DNA from: JAAYZM01 sp964510785
Lineage (GTDB): Bacteria; Actinomycetota; Actinomycetes; Actinomycetales; Cellulomonadaceae
Direction of reading: 5' to 3'
NCBI GenBank assembly: GCA_964510785.1
Contig: CAZECM010000008.1
Span: forward strand, 1-64,000
Length of the DNA: 64,000 nucleotides
Part shown: one piece after another, positions 43,603 through 51,929 of the stretch
How positions within the stretch are numbered: the first letter of the stretch is position 1
Layout: the number at the start of each line of letters is the position of its first letter
Notes under the pieces: generated by a model
Databases searched by the model: none
What the model saw: the letters and a program-made list of their open reading frames with translations, nothing else
Told to the model about the DNA's origin: nothing
Program-made: the position numbers and the translations under genes

Positions 43603-45072
43603 TCAGCCGATGGAGTCGGCAGGGTCGTAGTCGGCGCTCTCGACCCACCCGAAGCGGGCCAGGGTGACCGCGTACAGCGCCGAGATGTCGTCGAGGGAGC
43701 GGCCGCGGGAGAACAACCACGCGTCACCGGATCGCAGCTTCTCGGCGGACGCAAGCGCGTTGTCGAGGACCGGGTCGCCGCCGTGGCGAACGACGCCGTC
43801 TAGGACGTCGTCGTGCAGAGCGCCGCAGGCGTCGACCTTGTTGCGCAGCGAGAGCCGGCGGACCTGGAACCCAGCGTCCTCAAGGTCGAGCTCGAGCGAA
43901 CCCGCGGAGCCGGACCCGTCTATGACGACGAGATTCCCGCCGAACTCGTCACGGAGCCGGCGCAGGTGCGGGATCGCCCACGGGACGCCCTCTTCGCGCG
44001 CGACTACCTCGAGGTAGGCGCGCGCTCCGGGGTACGCGGCAGCGAGACCGATCGAAGCCCAGTCACGCTCGGGTGAGACGTCGATCGACCAGACGGGAGT
44101 GCCCTCCCACTCGACGTCGTCCGCGTCGAGCGCGAGCGGGTCCCACGACCCCTGCGGGATGACCCACGGGCGGGCCTTCGCCTTCGGCCACCACCCCAGG
44201 TAGGCGCGATCGAACTCCTCGGCCGCGAGACCGTCGTGCTCGGTCTGGAGGTTGTCCAGATCGATCGTGTAGCCGACGGCGGGGTGAGTGGCCGCCCACA
44301 CCGCCGGGTCGTCGCGGTCAGCGTCCGGCGGGGCGGAGTACTCGAGGTAGCAGATCCGGCCGTGCCGGCCGGCCTTGGTTCGAGCTCGGCCCGCCTCGAC
44401 CTTGCTCCACAGGTACTTCGAGTCGGCATCGCCGGCCGCAGAGGTCACCCACTTCTGTGCACCCGTGACAGTGATCATCGTCGGGTTGACGCCCGCCTCA
44501 ATCCGGTTGTCCCGGTGGGCGAAGGCCTCGTCGATGTGAGCCTCAGGGAGGCCGGCCTCACCGTGAGCGGCAATCTTCTTGCCGGCCGCGATGATGAAGA
44601 CCTCAGACTGATTGCGGAACAGCAGTCGCTCGGCGCCGGTCTTCCTCGACAGCTTGTTCACGCTGGGCGCGAGCGGGGACTCCATCAAGGGCTCGTAGAA
44701 GGACTTCTCGAGGCGCCGCAGCGCCATGTTCCGGTCCTGGGCGGCGTAGAGGATCGGCTTGCCGGGTGTGGTCAGCGCGCGGTGGGTGATCTTCGCTCGC
44801 GACGTCGACGTCTTGCCCGCCTGACGAAGCACGACCCAGACGACCTCGCGGTAGTAGAACAGGCCCGTCGCAGGATCGATCTCGCATGCCACGTCGAGGC
44901 CGTGCTGCTGCCACGGCATCGGCGTGCCGTCGATCGCCGCGAGCACCTTGCCGACCTTGCCGCCCAGAGTCTTCCGGTTCGGGTTGCGTGGCGTGTAGAA
45001 CCGAGGCTCGGCCTCAATCCGCTTCGGCAAGCCCTGCCGTCCAGTCCGCCGGCACACCGCCGGTCGGCCCAC
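43603..45072 (-). CDS. terL: Terminase large subunit, 489 aa
   Basis: The ATPase domain has a Walker-A-like VLRQAGKTS (near residue 80) and a downstream acidic LPEAHIDEAFAH. The nuclease domain starts near VWSIDVSPERDWASIG, with acidic residues also in LVVIDGSG and CGALHDDVLDG. It packages DNA into the prohead. The annotated GTG overlaps TerS by 59 nt; a start at 45057 or 45030 is possible. Confidence 0.93.
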   Translation of the reverse strand: MGRPAVCRRTGRQGLPKRIEAEPRFYTPRNPNRKTLGGKVGKVLAAIDGTPMPWQQHGLDVACEIDPATGLFYYREVVWVVLRQAGKTSTSRAKITHRALTTPGKPILYAAQDRNMALRRLEKSFYEPLMESPLAPSVNKLSRKTGAERLLFRNQSEVFIIAAGKKIAAHGEAGLPEAHIDEAFAHRDNRIEAGVNPTMITVTGAQKWVTSAAGDADSKYLWSKVEAGRARTKAGRHGRICYLEYSAPPDADRDDPAVWAATHPAVGYTIDLDNLQTEHDGLAAEEFDRAYLGWWPKAKARPWVIPQGSWDPLALDADDVEWEGTPVWSIDVSPERDWASIGLAAAYPGARAYLEVVAREEGVPWAIPHLRRLRDEFGGNLVVIDGSGSAGSLELDLEDAGFQVRRLSLRNKVDACGALHDDVLDGVVRHGGDPVLDNALASAEKLRSGDAWLFSRGRSLDDISALYAVTLARFGWVESADYDPADSIG

Positions 45073-45499
45073 CCTCAGGGACTCGGCGGAGCCGGTCGAG
45101 AATGTCCATCATCCGCAGCTGCACCCCGGAGAGAACGTCGAGGCGCTGGTGGCGCGTCGTCTGGTCGATGATGCGCGCGTTCGCCCGACCCAGTGCACCG
45201 AGCGTCTGCTTCCACGGCGGCTCACCCACGAGCGCGCCGAGCTCAGCGCCGAAAGCCACCTCGATCGGCCCCGCGGGGAGCGTGTCGTCCAGCAGCAGCG
45301 GCGCCGTCGAGTCGTCCACCGGCTCGACGACCTCCGCGAGCGCCTCGTCACGAGCGCGGTGCTCGAGTTCGTCGGCCTCACGGCGGCGGCGCAGCTCGGC
45401 GCGGTAGCGGCGAGCGTTCGCGGCGTGACCCTCGCGGCAGAGCGGGCAGCGGCACCCGCGGCGGTAGCCGGAGGGCCCGTGAGTGATCGCTTTCGACAT
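45014..45499 (-). CDS. terS: Terminase small subunit-like protein, 161 aa
   Basis: HGPSGYRRGCRCPLCREGHAA near the N-terminus has paired Cys, followed by a long basic helix and a C-terminal helical region. Size and position between HNH and TerL fit TerS of HNH-type cos phages. It recognises the phage DNA packaging site. Confidence 0.65.
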   Translation of the reverse strand: MSKAITHGPSGYRRGCRCPLCREGHAANARRYRAELRRRREADELEHRARDEALAEVVEPVDDSTAPLLLDDTLPAGPIEVAFGAELGALVGEPPWKQTLGALGRANARIIDQTTRHQRLDVLSGVQLRMMDILDRLRRVPEGGPTGGVPADWTAGLAEAD

Positions 45500-45630
45500 C
45501 GCTCAGCCCTCCTTCCGCACGCCCGTGGGGCACCACCGGGACAGATCCGTAGAGAGAAAATCCGACCGCAGGGCGCGGGTGGACCGCCTCCCAAGACCAA
45601 AAGAAAAGTGGTCGCTGACCTGGGCAAACG

Positions 45631-45993
45631 CTAACGCGAGGACGCCCGCGAACGATGCGCCGGGCCGTCCGGCACGGCTGCGAGGGCAGCCCGAGAGCGG
45701 TGCGCGCGACGACGCAGGCGGCGACGAGGGCGACCCGCGTTGCACCCGAAGTGCGCCGGCCGCAGATTCCACGGCGACGTCGGGTGCCCGCCCTCCTCGA
45801 GCGGCACGATGTGGTCCAGGGACGGGCCGTACGGGTGGTTGGGTCGAAGCCCGAAGATGATCACCCGACCCAGGTGCGGGTACAGGCACTTCTCGACCGC
45901 GCACAGCGAACCCGGCGGGCACAGCTCGACGACGAGGCGACGCCACGGACGACCCTGCCGGCCACGCTTCGGATCCCACTCGCTCAGAACCAC
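45631..45993 (-). CDS. Phage HNH endonuclease, 120 aa
   Basis: Zinc ligand Cys (LCPPGSLCAVEKCLYP), the HNH core DHIVPLEEGGHPTSPWNLRP and FGCNAGRP. Such HNH proteins next to terminase assist cos cleavage in HK97-like phages. GTG 45993 has GGGAGG 5 nt upstream; GTG 45999 is an alternative. The 131 bases between it and TerS hold no gene that I can see and may include cos. Confidence 0.85.
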   Translation of the reverse strand: MVLSEWDPKRGRQGRPWRRLVVELCPPGSLCAVEKCLYPHLGRVIIFGLRPNHPYGPSLDHIVPLEEGGHPTSPWNLRPAHFGCNAGRPRRRLRRRAHRSRAALAAVPDGPAHRSRASSR

Positions 45994-46092
45994 GAGCACC
46001 TCCCGGCGAACGCCAGCCGGCGCATGCCACCCGGCATGACGAAGGGCCCGTCACCCGCTTCCGGGTACGACGAACCCACCGAGGTGCACGAT

Positions 46093-46141
46093 ACACGCCG
46101 ACCGGGACCAGTGGGAGAACCCTGAGTCCCGGTCGGCGTGT
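46093..46141 (-). terminator. Terminator between early and late operons
   Basis: Perfect 16-bp stem (46093-46108 with 46126-46141) and 17-nt loop, 4 nt after the stop of the early operon. It likely separates early from late transcription. Confidence 0.75.
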
Positions 46142-46145
46142 CGCG

Positions 46146-46835
46146 TCAGACGTCGAGCCCGGCGCGCCCCCGACGTCGCGCCTCGTCGCGCTCAGCCAGT
46201 TCGCGCTGGATGTGGTGACCAAGGATCCCGATGGTGGACGCGTCCCAGGAGGACTCGCACTCGGTGCACGTCGCCGAGTACGGGTTGACCTGCACCCGCA
46301 GCGTCCCGACCGACGAGCACACCATGCACGGCACGTGCGGCCGCCACGGCGGATCGACCCACGCCGCGTCGACCCTCGCCGCCGCCCACCAGCTACGCAC
46401 CGACGCGTCGAGCTGCTCGAGGTCCGCGAGCTCGAGCGTCGGAGCACGCTGCACCAGCCACCGCAGACCGGCGTTCACCATGAGCCGCGGCGACCCGCCC
46501 AGGTAGGTGACCCACTCGTGTGACTGGACGCTGATCCGGCCCAACGTGGAGATCGCCCCGAGAGAGACCGGGACGCCCGGCCCACCCGACGATCTGCGAC
46601 CACCCGAGCCCTGCGGCACCATCTGCGCGAGCTGCTCGAGGAGCGAGGGGAGCTCGATCGTCTCGACCCGAAGACGTGGCCGCCGGTACGGGATCACCCA
46701 CACCTCCTGGGTGACCTGCTCGACCAGCGGCTCAGTCAGGTCTCCCACACGGTCGGCGATCTTCTCGACTAGGACCTCCTGCTCGGAGCGGACCTGGGAG
46801 CGGATCTCGGCATGGCGACGTCGACGCTTAGACAC
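46146..46835 (-). CDS. Phage protein with C-terminal zinc ribbon, 229 aa
   Basis: Helical N-terminal half (RSQVRSEQEVLVEKIADRVGDL), a middle region with a Ser/Gly linker and a C-terminal Cys4 block (VPCMVCSSVGTLRVQV, then SATCTECESSW). GTG 46835 overlaps the preceding gene by 8 nt. Last gene of the early operon, before the terminator. DNA-binding or packaging-related role possible, not shown. Confidence 0.6.
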   Translation of the reverse strand: MSKRRRRHAEIRSQVRSEQEVLVEKIADRVGDLTEPLVEQVTQEVWVIPYRRPRLRVETIELPSLLEQLAQMVPQGSGGRRSSGGPGVPVSLGAISTLGRISVQSHEWVTYLGGSPRLMVNAGLRWLVQRAPTLELADLEQLDASVRSWWAAARVDAAWVDPPWRPHVPCMVCSSVGTLRVQVNPYSATCTECESSWDASTIGILGHHIQRELAERDEARRRGRAGLDV

Positions 46836-47814
46836 CGGGCGCACCCCCACCCCGACGACCACGCCTGCCACGACGTCGAGCACCAGGCGGAGGCTGACCC
46901 TCACCCATGCCAGGACCGTCACCACCCGACCCCTGTCCCAGTCCAGTACCCAACCCAAGCCCTGTCCCGTCCCGACCCGGGCTTACTCGTTCCGATAGAC
47001 CTCCGAACTCACTTCCGCCGGAGTTCGGCGGGTACTTCGCGCGCACACCCGGCGCCGGTGCGGGGTCGTCGCTCTGGGCCGTCGCGGGTCGCACACTCTG
47101 GGGTGCGGTGTCCGCGCTCTGGGCCGGCGCCGGTCGCACGTCGTCGTCCTGGGGTTCGTCGCTCGGTTCGGTCGGGTAGCCGTTGTCGGACAGGAGCTGG
47201 GCCGTCCACTGGCCGTAGCGCGGTCGCGTGGGCGCGGGGCGCAGTTCGTGCGCGGAGTCCCATGCCTCGTGGTTGCCGCCGCGCCCGGAGTTGCAGCCAC
47301 GGCACGCGACGACGTACGTCTCGAGCGTGGCTGCCTCCCCGGGCACGAGGTGGTCGAGCTCGCCGGAGCGCTTCGTCTTCTTGCCACGCCACACAACCTC
47401 GACCCCGCACCACCGGCAGTTGTCGCCGTCACGACGACGCACCTGCACCACGAGATGGATGTTGTTCGCGTCGTCACGTTGGCGGCGACCCCACTCGACG
47501 TCGGCCTTCGAGCGGATGTGGATCAGGTCGGGGTCCTCGATGAGCCTGTACACCCCCGGCTGGCCCTTGACGCGGGTCAGCAACCCTGTCTTGAGAGCCA
47601 GCCGGACGAGCTCTTCCCACCGGGGCCCGCCGATCATCTCGATCGTGCCCACCTCGACGAGGTAGTCCGTGAGGTGCGCCGCCGACTGCAACGAGAGCCG
47701 CCAGATGAACCCGGCGACCTCGTTGATCGTGCGCTCGTCGGCGGTCTTGTCGCGACGCGTCCCCATGATCGCGGGGTGCGAGGCTCCCGTGTCGCCGCTG
47801 CGCTGCCATGCCAT
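46828..47814 (-). CDS. Phage winged-helix/HNH-domain protein, 328 aa (possible replication protein)
   Basis: The N-terminal ~100 residues look like a winged helix (EVAGFIWRLSLQSAAHLTDYLV, LLTRVKGQPGVYRLIED). Next is an HNH-type zinc domain (NCRWCGVEV, GELDHLVPGEAATLE, VACRGCNSGRGG). The last 130 residues are low-complexity and basic. The build resembles actinophage initiator-like proteins that contain HNH modules. It may act in replication initiation; no helicase or polymerase gene accompanies it. Confidence 0.65.
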   Translation of the reverse strand: MAWQRSGDTGASHPAIMGTRRDKTADERTINEVAGFIWRLSLQSAAHLTDYLVEVGTIEMIGGPRWEELVRLALKTGLLTRVKGQPGVYRLIEDPDLIHIRSKADVEWGRRQRDDANNIHLVVQVRRRDGDNCRWCGVEVVWRGKKTKRSGELDHLVPGEAATLETYVVACRGCNSGRGGNHEAWDSAHELRPAPTRPRYGQWTAQLLSDNGYPTEPSDEPQDDDVRPAPAQSADTAPQSVRPATAQSDDPAPAPGVRAKYPPNSGGSEFGGLSERVSPGRDGTGLGLGTGLGQGSGGDGPGMGEGQPPPGARRRGRRGRRGGGAPGV

Positions 47815-47835
47815 CTGTCGAGTACTCCACGTGGT

Positions 47836-47913
47836 CTAGTCGCTGCACCGGCACTCACCGGTCTGCTGGTTGATACGTCCGCCGCAAGATCCGCAGCGCT
47901 CTGACTCATTCAT
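47836..47913 (-). CDS. 25-residue zinc-ribbon-like microprotein
   Basis: ATG 47913 is preceded at 8 nt by GGAGG. The peptide has the pattern CGSCGGRINQQTGECRC, which could bind one zinc. It overlaps the previous gene by 8 nt, as other genes of this operon do. It is too short for most gene finders, but its site and Cys pattern support translation. Confidence 0.6.
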   Translation of the reverse strand: MNESERCGSCGGRINQQTGECRCSD

Positions 47914-48157
47914 CCCGCTCACCTCCTCCGCCTGGGTCGAGGCCGAGGAGGACTGCGACGCAGTGCCACGTCTCCTCGGACGGTTCACGCGTGATCCCCG
48001 CAGCGCGGCGCACCTGGCGCCGGTGGCCACCACCGACCGCGACGTCGTCCGCGCAGAGGCCGAGCTCGCGTGCGGCGGCCGCGAGCGCGGTGGCCTTGCG
48101 GTCGCGGTTGACCTCGGCGGCGGCGGTGTGGGCGTAGTCGACGTCGGAGGAGCTCAT
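47906..48157 (-). CDS. Hypothetical phage protein, 83 aa
   Basis: Helical with DYAHTAAAEVNRDRKATAL and ITREPSEETWHCVAVLLGLDP, possibly a small DNA-binding fold. It lies 2 nt after the J-like gene. No function recognised. Confidence 0.55.
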   Translation of the reverse strand: MSSSDVDYAHTAAAEVNRDRKATALAAAARELGLCADDVAVGGGHRRQVRRAAGITREPSEETWHCVAVLLGLDPGGGGERDE

Positions 48158-48159
48158 GG

Positions 48160-48789
48160 TCAGCGGGTCCCCAGTACGGTCGCGGCGTGCTGGACGGCGT
48201 GCCACTGCTCGGGTGAGCCGCCGGCGTCCGGGTGGGCTGCACGGCGGGCGAGGCGCACGAGCTCCGCGTCGGTGTGGTCGGTGTGCATGAGCAGCCCCGC
48301 GGCGCCGGCCGCGGCAGACAGGACGTCGCGGGCCTGGGCCGCGGAGAGGGACGTGGCCGCCGAGGCGATCTGCCGGTAGCCGGAGTACTGCTCGCCCGAC
48401 TTCGTCGCGCCGTACCGGTCGACCGAGCGGAGCGCCTCGAGGGTCTTGGCGATCGCGTGCACGTTGTGCCGCCAGGAGGCCATCCCGGAGTAGTACCTGT
48501 TCTCGAAGGTGTCGCAGGCGAACAGCAGCGGACCGCGGACCGCGGACTCGAAGGCCACCACGACCGCCGGCGACGCAGGGCGTGCACCGGCGCGGAGCTG
48601 GCCGTCGTTGCGGATCTCGCGTTCGTCGACGTCGACCTCGATCACGAGGTCTGTCCCGTCGAGCTCCTCGTACTCGCGCTCGAGGAGGTCCAGGACGCCC
48701 GGCCACTTCACGCTGAACCGCGTCGGTGTGTAGGGGCCGCCCTTGAACCGGGTGCGGTCGGAGATCGGGCGGATCGTGTAGCGCAGCAT
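48160..48789 (-). CDS. Phage protein with J-domain-like C-terminus, 209 aa
   Basis: Beta-rich first half (YTIRPISDRTRF, DLVIEVDVDEREI, FESAVRGPLLFACDTFENRY). In the last 45 residues RLARRAAHPDAGGSPEQWHAV matches helix II-HPD-helix III of DnaJ domains. It could recruit host DnaK to phage replication or assembly (inference). ATG overlaps the upstream stop by one base. Confidence 0.6.
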   Translation of the reverse strand: MLRYTIRPISDRTRFKGGPYTPTRFSVKWPGVLDLLEREYEELDGTDLVIEVDVDEREIRNDGQLRAGARPASPAVVVAFESAVRGPLLFACDTFENRYYSGMASWRHNVHAIAKTLEALRSVDRYGATKSGEQYSGYRQIASAATSLSAAQARDVLSAAAGAAGLLMHTDHTDAELVRLARRAAHPDAGGSPEQWHAVQHAATVLGTR

Positions 48790-49118
48790 CAGGAGCTCCT
48801 CCGGTGGTGGTTCGTGTCAGCAGCGGCGCGGGTAGTGCCGACTTCGGTCGCGTTCACAGCGGCTCCCATACGCAGAAGGGGGGTGAGAAGGGCTTTGTGG
48901 GGGCGGCACGAGACGGGGACAGCGGACTCCGCGGCTACGCGGAGGGCTCGCTCGAGCTCGATGCGGTGGGGTGTGCAGTAGGGCCAGAAGTGGTGGGCGG
49001 TGCACCCGACCGGGTTGGCGCGCCAGAGACCTGACTGGGCGCAGTCCGGGACGCAGCAGGGCACGTCGGCGGTGAGGTCGACGGCGTCGAGGGTGGTCAG
49101 GTCGGTGTCGAGGCTCAT
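48789..49118 (-). CDS. Cys/His-rich phage protein, 109 aa
   Basis: CCVPDCAQSGLWRANPVGC, then AHHFWPYCTPHRIELER suggests a zinc-binding head; the tail is helical and variable. ATG 49118 overlaps the upstream stop by ATGA. Unknown role. Confidence 0.6.
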   Translation of the reverse strand: MSLDTDLTTLDAVDLTADVPCCVPDCAQSGLWRANPVGCTAHHFWPYCTPHRIELERALRVAAESAVPVSCRPHKALLTPLLRMGAAVNATEVGTTRAAADTNHHRRSS

Positions 49119-49324
49119 CCAGACCTCCTCACGCGACCGCGAGCGCGGGGGCGCGGTTCGGGTGCGTGGTTGTCGTGGCGGGGGCACCAGTCCCCGACGT
49201 GGCGGATGCACGTCCAGCCGCGCTTGCGGGCGAGCGTGCGGGCCTTGCGGTGGTTGTGCTGCACCGGCGTCTCGAAGCGCGCCCCGCAGTGGTTGCAGAT
49301 GACGACGAGGTACGTGGCGATCAC
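49115..49324 (-). CDS. Zinc-finger-like phage protein, 69 aa
   Basis: ICNHCGARFETP with a later HNHRKARTLARKRGWTC and GDWCPRHDNH gives candidate zinc ligands. The C-terminus is strongly basic. Overlaps both neighbours by 4 nt. Confidence 0.6.
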   Translation of the reverse strand: MIATYLVVICNHCGARFETPVQHNHRKARTLARKRGWTCIRHVGDWCPRHDNHAPEPRPRARGRVRRSG

Positions 49325-49635
49325 GGCAGGCTCCGGATGCGCGTCAGGAGATCGTCGAGGAAGGTCGGCGAGACGCGTCCGGCGAGCCCGAGCAGCTCGG
49401 AGATGATCGCCGCGGCTCCGTCCTGGTCCATGACGTACAGGACGCTCGATCGACGAGGAGTCTTGTTCACCCGCCCGCCCAGCTCGAGCGCGATCGCGCG
49501 GCCAGCACCTGAAAGAACGATGGTTCCGACGAGTACGACGTCGACGCGGTCGAGGAGCACGGCATCTGTGGTGTCGACCAAGGCATCGCCGCGGCCGTGG
49601 GGCGTGCCGCCGATGATGTGCTCAGCCACGGGCAC
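49321..49635 (-). CDS. Hypothetical phage protein, 104 aa
   Basis: Mixed alpha/beta sequence (DAVLLDRVDVVLVGTIVLSG, YVMDQDGAAAIISELLGLAG) without known motif. Overlaps the upstream gene by 14 nt and the downstream by 4. Start could be a little further in. Confidence 0.5.
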   Translation of the reverse strand: MPVAEHIIGGTPHGRGDALVDTTDAVLLDRVDVVLVGTIVLSGAGRAIALELGGRVNKTPRRSSVLYVMDQDGAAAIISELLGLAGRVSPTFLDDLLTRIRSLP

Positions 49636-49960
49636 CCCCGCGAGCGATCTCGGGCCAGTCGGACTCGCCCCGGAGCCCCATCAGGTCTGGCACGAGCCAC
49701 CCGTCGTAGTGGATGTGGAGGCGGACCGGGCGGTCCTGGACGCGCCGCCACGACGCCCACGGGAGCTGTTGCTCGATGCCCCTAGAGAGGGCGCGCGTGT
49801 ACTCACACTCGAGGAGGTCGACTCCGCTGTCGATGCACGCCTGGGAGTGCAGGATGTACACGGTCTGCTCAGCCGACACTGCTCGGGCATAGTGATCAGT
49901 CGCGTGACGCGCGACGCCCACGATGCCCTCGATATGGTCGGCAGGGACGATCTCGGGCAT
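49622..49960 (-). CDS. Hypothetical phage protein, 112 aa
   Basis: HIEGIVGVARHATDHYARAV, then a Cys-containing middle (SQACIDSGVDLLECEY) and WRRVQDRPVRLHIHYDGWLV. ATG 49960 (or GTG 49963) with AGGCGG upstream. No family recognised. Confidence 0.5.
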   Translation of the reverse strand: MPEIVPADHIEGIVGVARHATDHYARAVSAEQTVYILHSQACIDSGVDLLECEYTRALSRGIEQQLPWASWRRVQDRPVRLHIHYDGWLVPDLMGLRGESDWPEIARGGARG

Positions 49961-50409
49961 CACGCACCGCCTGCGTAGAGGGTGCGGCCGGGGGCGTCGT
50001 CCCAGTCGGGCTCGGCTTCGTCGTCGTCTTCGTCGTCCTCGACGACAGCGAGGGCGAGCTCCCAGCCGCCGCCATCCCAGTACGGGTAGACGGGGACTTC
50101 GATGCGGCCAGGGCCGAGCGCGACCCCGGACGGGCCGTAGTTGGTGAGCCCGGAGTTGAACTGCTCGACCGCGTCGCATGCGTCGCCGAGGTTCTCGCCG
50201 TCTTCGTCGACGCGGCACTCGGCGCCCTCGGGCGCGGTGCACGTCATCTTCCAGGCCTGCTCACCGTCGGTGAAGTCGATAGTCACCATGTGCTCGGCCG
50301 TGTGCCGAGCGGTCATTGCCTTGTGGAGTTCGAGGTACTCGCCGTAGGAGAGCCGCCCGATCTCGTGGAGGTTCGTGAGGAGCGCGAGCGCGGCCTTGAA
50401 GTCACTCAT
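49960..50409 (-). CDS. Acidic hypothetical phage protein, 149 aa
   Basis: An N-terminal helix pair (FKAALALLTNLHEIGRLSYG, EYLELHKAMTARH), a beta-rich middle and an Asp/Glu run near the C-terminus. It may be a DNA mimic-like or regulatory protein by charge, but nothing firm supports this. Confidence 0.5.
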   Translation of the reverse strand: MSDFKAALALLTNLHEIGRLSYGEYLELHKAMTARHTAEHMVTIDFTDGEQAWKMTCTAPEGAECRVDEDGENLGDACDAVEQFNSGLTNYGPSGVALGPGRIEVPVYPYWDGGGWELALAVVEDDEDDDEAEPDWDDAPGRTLYAGGA

Positions 50410-50734
50410 CGTTCGCCTCGCTCCCTGTCGTCGCGTCGCTGAGGGAGTAGGCGACGGTGCCGAGGATGTTCAGCACCGCCCGCGCGTGCTCGTCGGCGCG
50501 GAAGAGTCCGAGTTGCCCAGCGACGCCGACGGCAGTCACGAGCACGTCAGCCGCGAGGCGGGGCGGGATGTCGAGCTCCTTCAGTCGCGGCTCGAGCTCA
50601 CGCGCCAGGCCCGCGGCCAGGGCCTGGATCGCCTTCACCGCGGAGTCATCGGAGGAGAGGATCGTGGTCAGCTGGGCGTAGGCGACCGCGAGCTCAGCCG
50701 CGGCCGGCGTGGGCGCGGACGAGTTGGCGGTCAT
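50402..50734 (-). CDS. Hypothetical phage protein, 110 aa, helical
   Basis: Almost entirely helical (AELAVAYAQLTTILSSDDSA, VKAIQALAAGLARELEPRL). Overlaps neighbours by 8 and 4 nt. Unknown function. Confidence 0.5.
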   Translation of the reverse strand: MTANSSAPTPAAAELAVAYAQLTTILSSDDSAVKAIQALAAGLARELEPRLKELDIPPRLAADVLVTAVGVAGQLGLFRADEHARAVLNILGTVAYSLSDATTGSEANDE

Positions 50735-51123
50735 CGCGCACCCCCGCCCTTGGTCGGGTCGGACTTGCGCATCGAGCCGGAGCAGTAGCGCAGGCACCGC
50801 CAGTACCCGGGGATCGTCCGGCCGGTTGCGGAGGTGTAGGCCGGTTCGCGCTTCCAGCGGTGGCCCTTGACCGCGCACACACGCGCGGCGGCGCACGACC
50901 TGCACACCAGCACCTCGCCGACGATCTGCCAGGGGCGGTCGTCTTCGTCGTCGTCCTGGTAGCTGTCGGTGATCGACTTGACGAGGTCGTCGGCGCTGTC
51001 GAAGTGCCACGTACCGCCGTCGTCGACGTCGCCGTAGGGGGTGTTGCAGTCGGCGCACTTCGCGGTCACGCACGGGTGGTCGGCGATGATCGCCCAGGGG
51101 TGCGGGCTTCGGAGCGTGGTCAT
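50731..51123 (-). CDS. Zinc-ribbon phage protein, 130 aa
   Basis: Two Cys pairs (KCADCNTPYGD and LVCRSCAAARVC) frame a domain that recurs in actinophage genomes; a third Cys block (YWRCLRYCSGS) is near the C-terminus. ATGA overlap upstream. Role unknown. Confidence 0.6.
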   Translation of the reverse strand: MTTLRSPHPWAIIADHPCVTAKCADCNTPYGDVDDGGTWHFDSADDLVKSITDSYQDDDEDDRPWQIVGEVLVCRSCAAARVCAVKGHRWKREPAYTSATGRTIPGYWRCLRYCSGSMRKSDPTKGGGAR

Positions 51124-51929
51124 GCGGAGATCTCCTGTGGCTGGTGCTGGCGGGCTGAGGTGCGGTGTCGGACGACGGTGCGGGACGTGACGCTGATCAG
51201 GTCCGCGATCTGCTTGGCCGTGAGTCCGCGCGCGGTGAGCGCGCTGATGATCGGGGCACGACGCGCCCGAATGACGGTGATCGGCTCGCCGGCAAGGAGA
51301 CGCTCGAGGAGAACCTCGTCGAGCTCGGCGTCGTCGTCGACCGCGGTGGTCGTGTGCGGGGTGGCGGCGGGATCGTCGATCTCGTCGTCGTCCCACGCCA
51401 ACGGCGGGGGCACATGCGCGAGTCGGCGCGCAGAGTGGATCGAAGGCCCAGGTGCCATCGACAGCTCGTCGTACACCGCGGCGACCCGTCGGGCATTGCG
51501 CGCACTGATCCGCTCGTCGAGCCCGAACCCGTACACCGCGGAGCGGGAGACCCCGATGCGGTCTCCAATGTCCTGCAGCCGCCACCCGAGGCGCTGCAGC
51601 CCTTGGATGCGTCGGACCGTGCCCGTGTTGCGGATTAGGCACCAGTCGGGTGCGTCGAGGACACGCACTGCGAGGACGGCCCGGGCGGTCGTCGGACGAA
51701 CGCCCGGGGAGTTCGGCGAGACCATGACCGGGTAGGTGAGCCTGCTCACGGTGGCGAACCCCAGCCCGCTCGCCACCGCGATCCCGCGCACCGACACGCC
51801 TGCGCGGCGCAGCATCGCCACGTGCGCGACCGCTGGGGCAGCGTCGACATACGGGCGCCACGTCCCCTGCGCGATCGCGAGCTCTCGCCGGTTCGCGTAC
51901 TGGGCGGAAGTGCCCTTGGCCGCCGTCAC
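51120..51929 (-). CDS. Multi-HTH DNA-binding phage protein, 269 aa
   Basis: Three HTH-like segments: VAMLRRAGVSVRGIAVASGL, then RLGWRLQDIGDRIGVSRSAV, then ARGLTAKQIADLISVTSRTV. GTG 51929 overlaps the ParB-like gene stop by GTGA. Position next to a ParB-like protein suggests a role in DNA binding or early regulation. Confidence 0.6.
   Translation of the reverse strand: MTAAKGTSAQYANRRELAIAQGTWRPYVDAAPAVAHVAMLRRAGVSVRGIAVASGLGFATVSRLTYPVMVSPNSPGVRPTTARAVLAVRVLDAPDWCLIRNTGTVRRIQGLQRLGWRLQDIGDRIGVSRSAVYGFGLDERISARNARRVAAVYDELSMAPGPSIHSARRLAHVPPPLAWDDDEIDDPAATPHTTTAVDDDAELDEVLLERLLAGEPITVIRARRAPIISALTARGLTAKQIADLISVTSRTVVRHRTSARQHQPQEISA

Noticed and set aside
45500..45630. cos site between HNH and TerS genes
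   Set aside because: The position fits, but no recognisable cohesive-end sequence can be defined from one genome.
46000..46092. Short palindromes (ACCCG-CTTC-CGGGT and neighbours) as further terminators
   Set aside because: Arms are only five bases and lie upstream of the HNH gene; expected by chance at this GC content.
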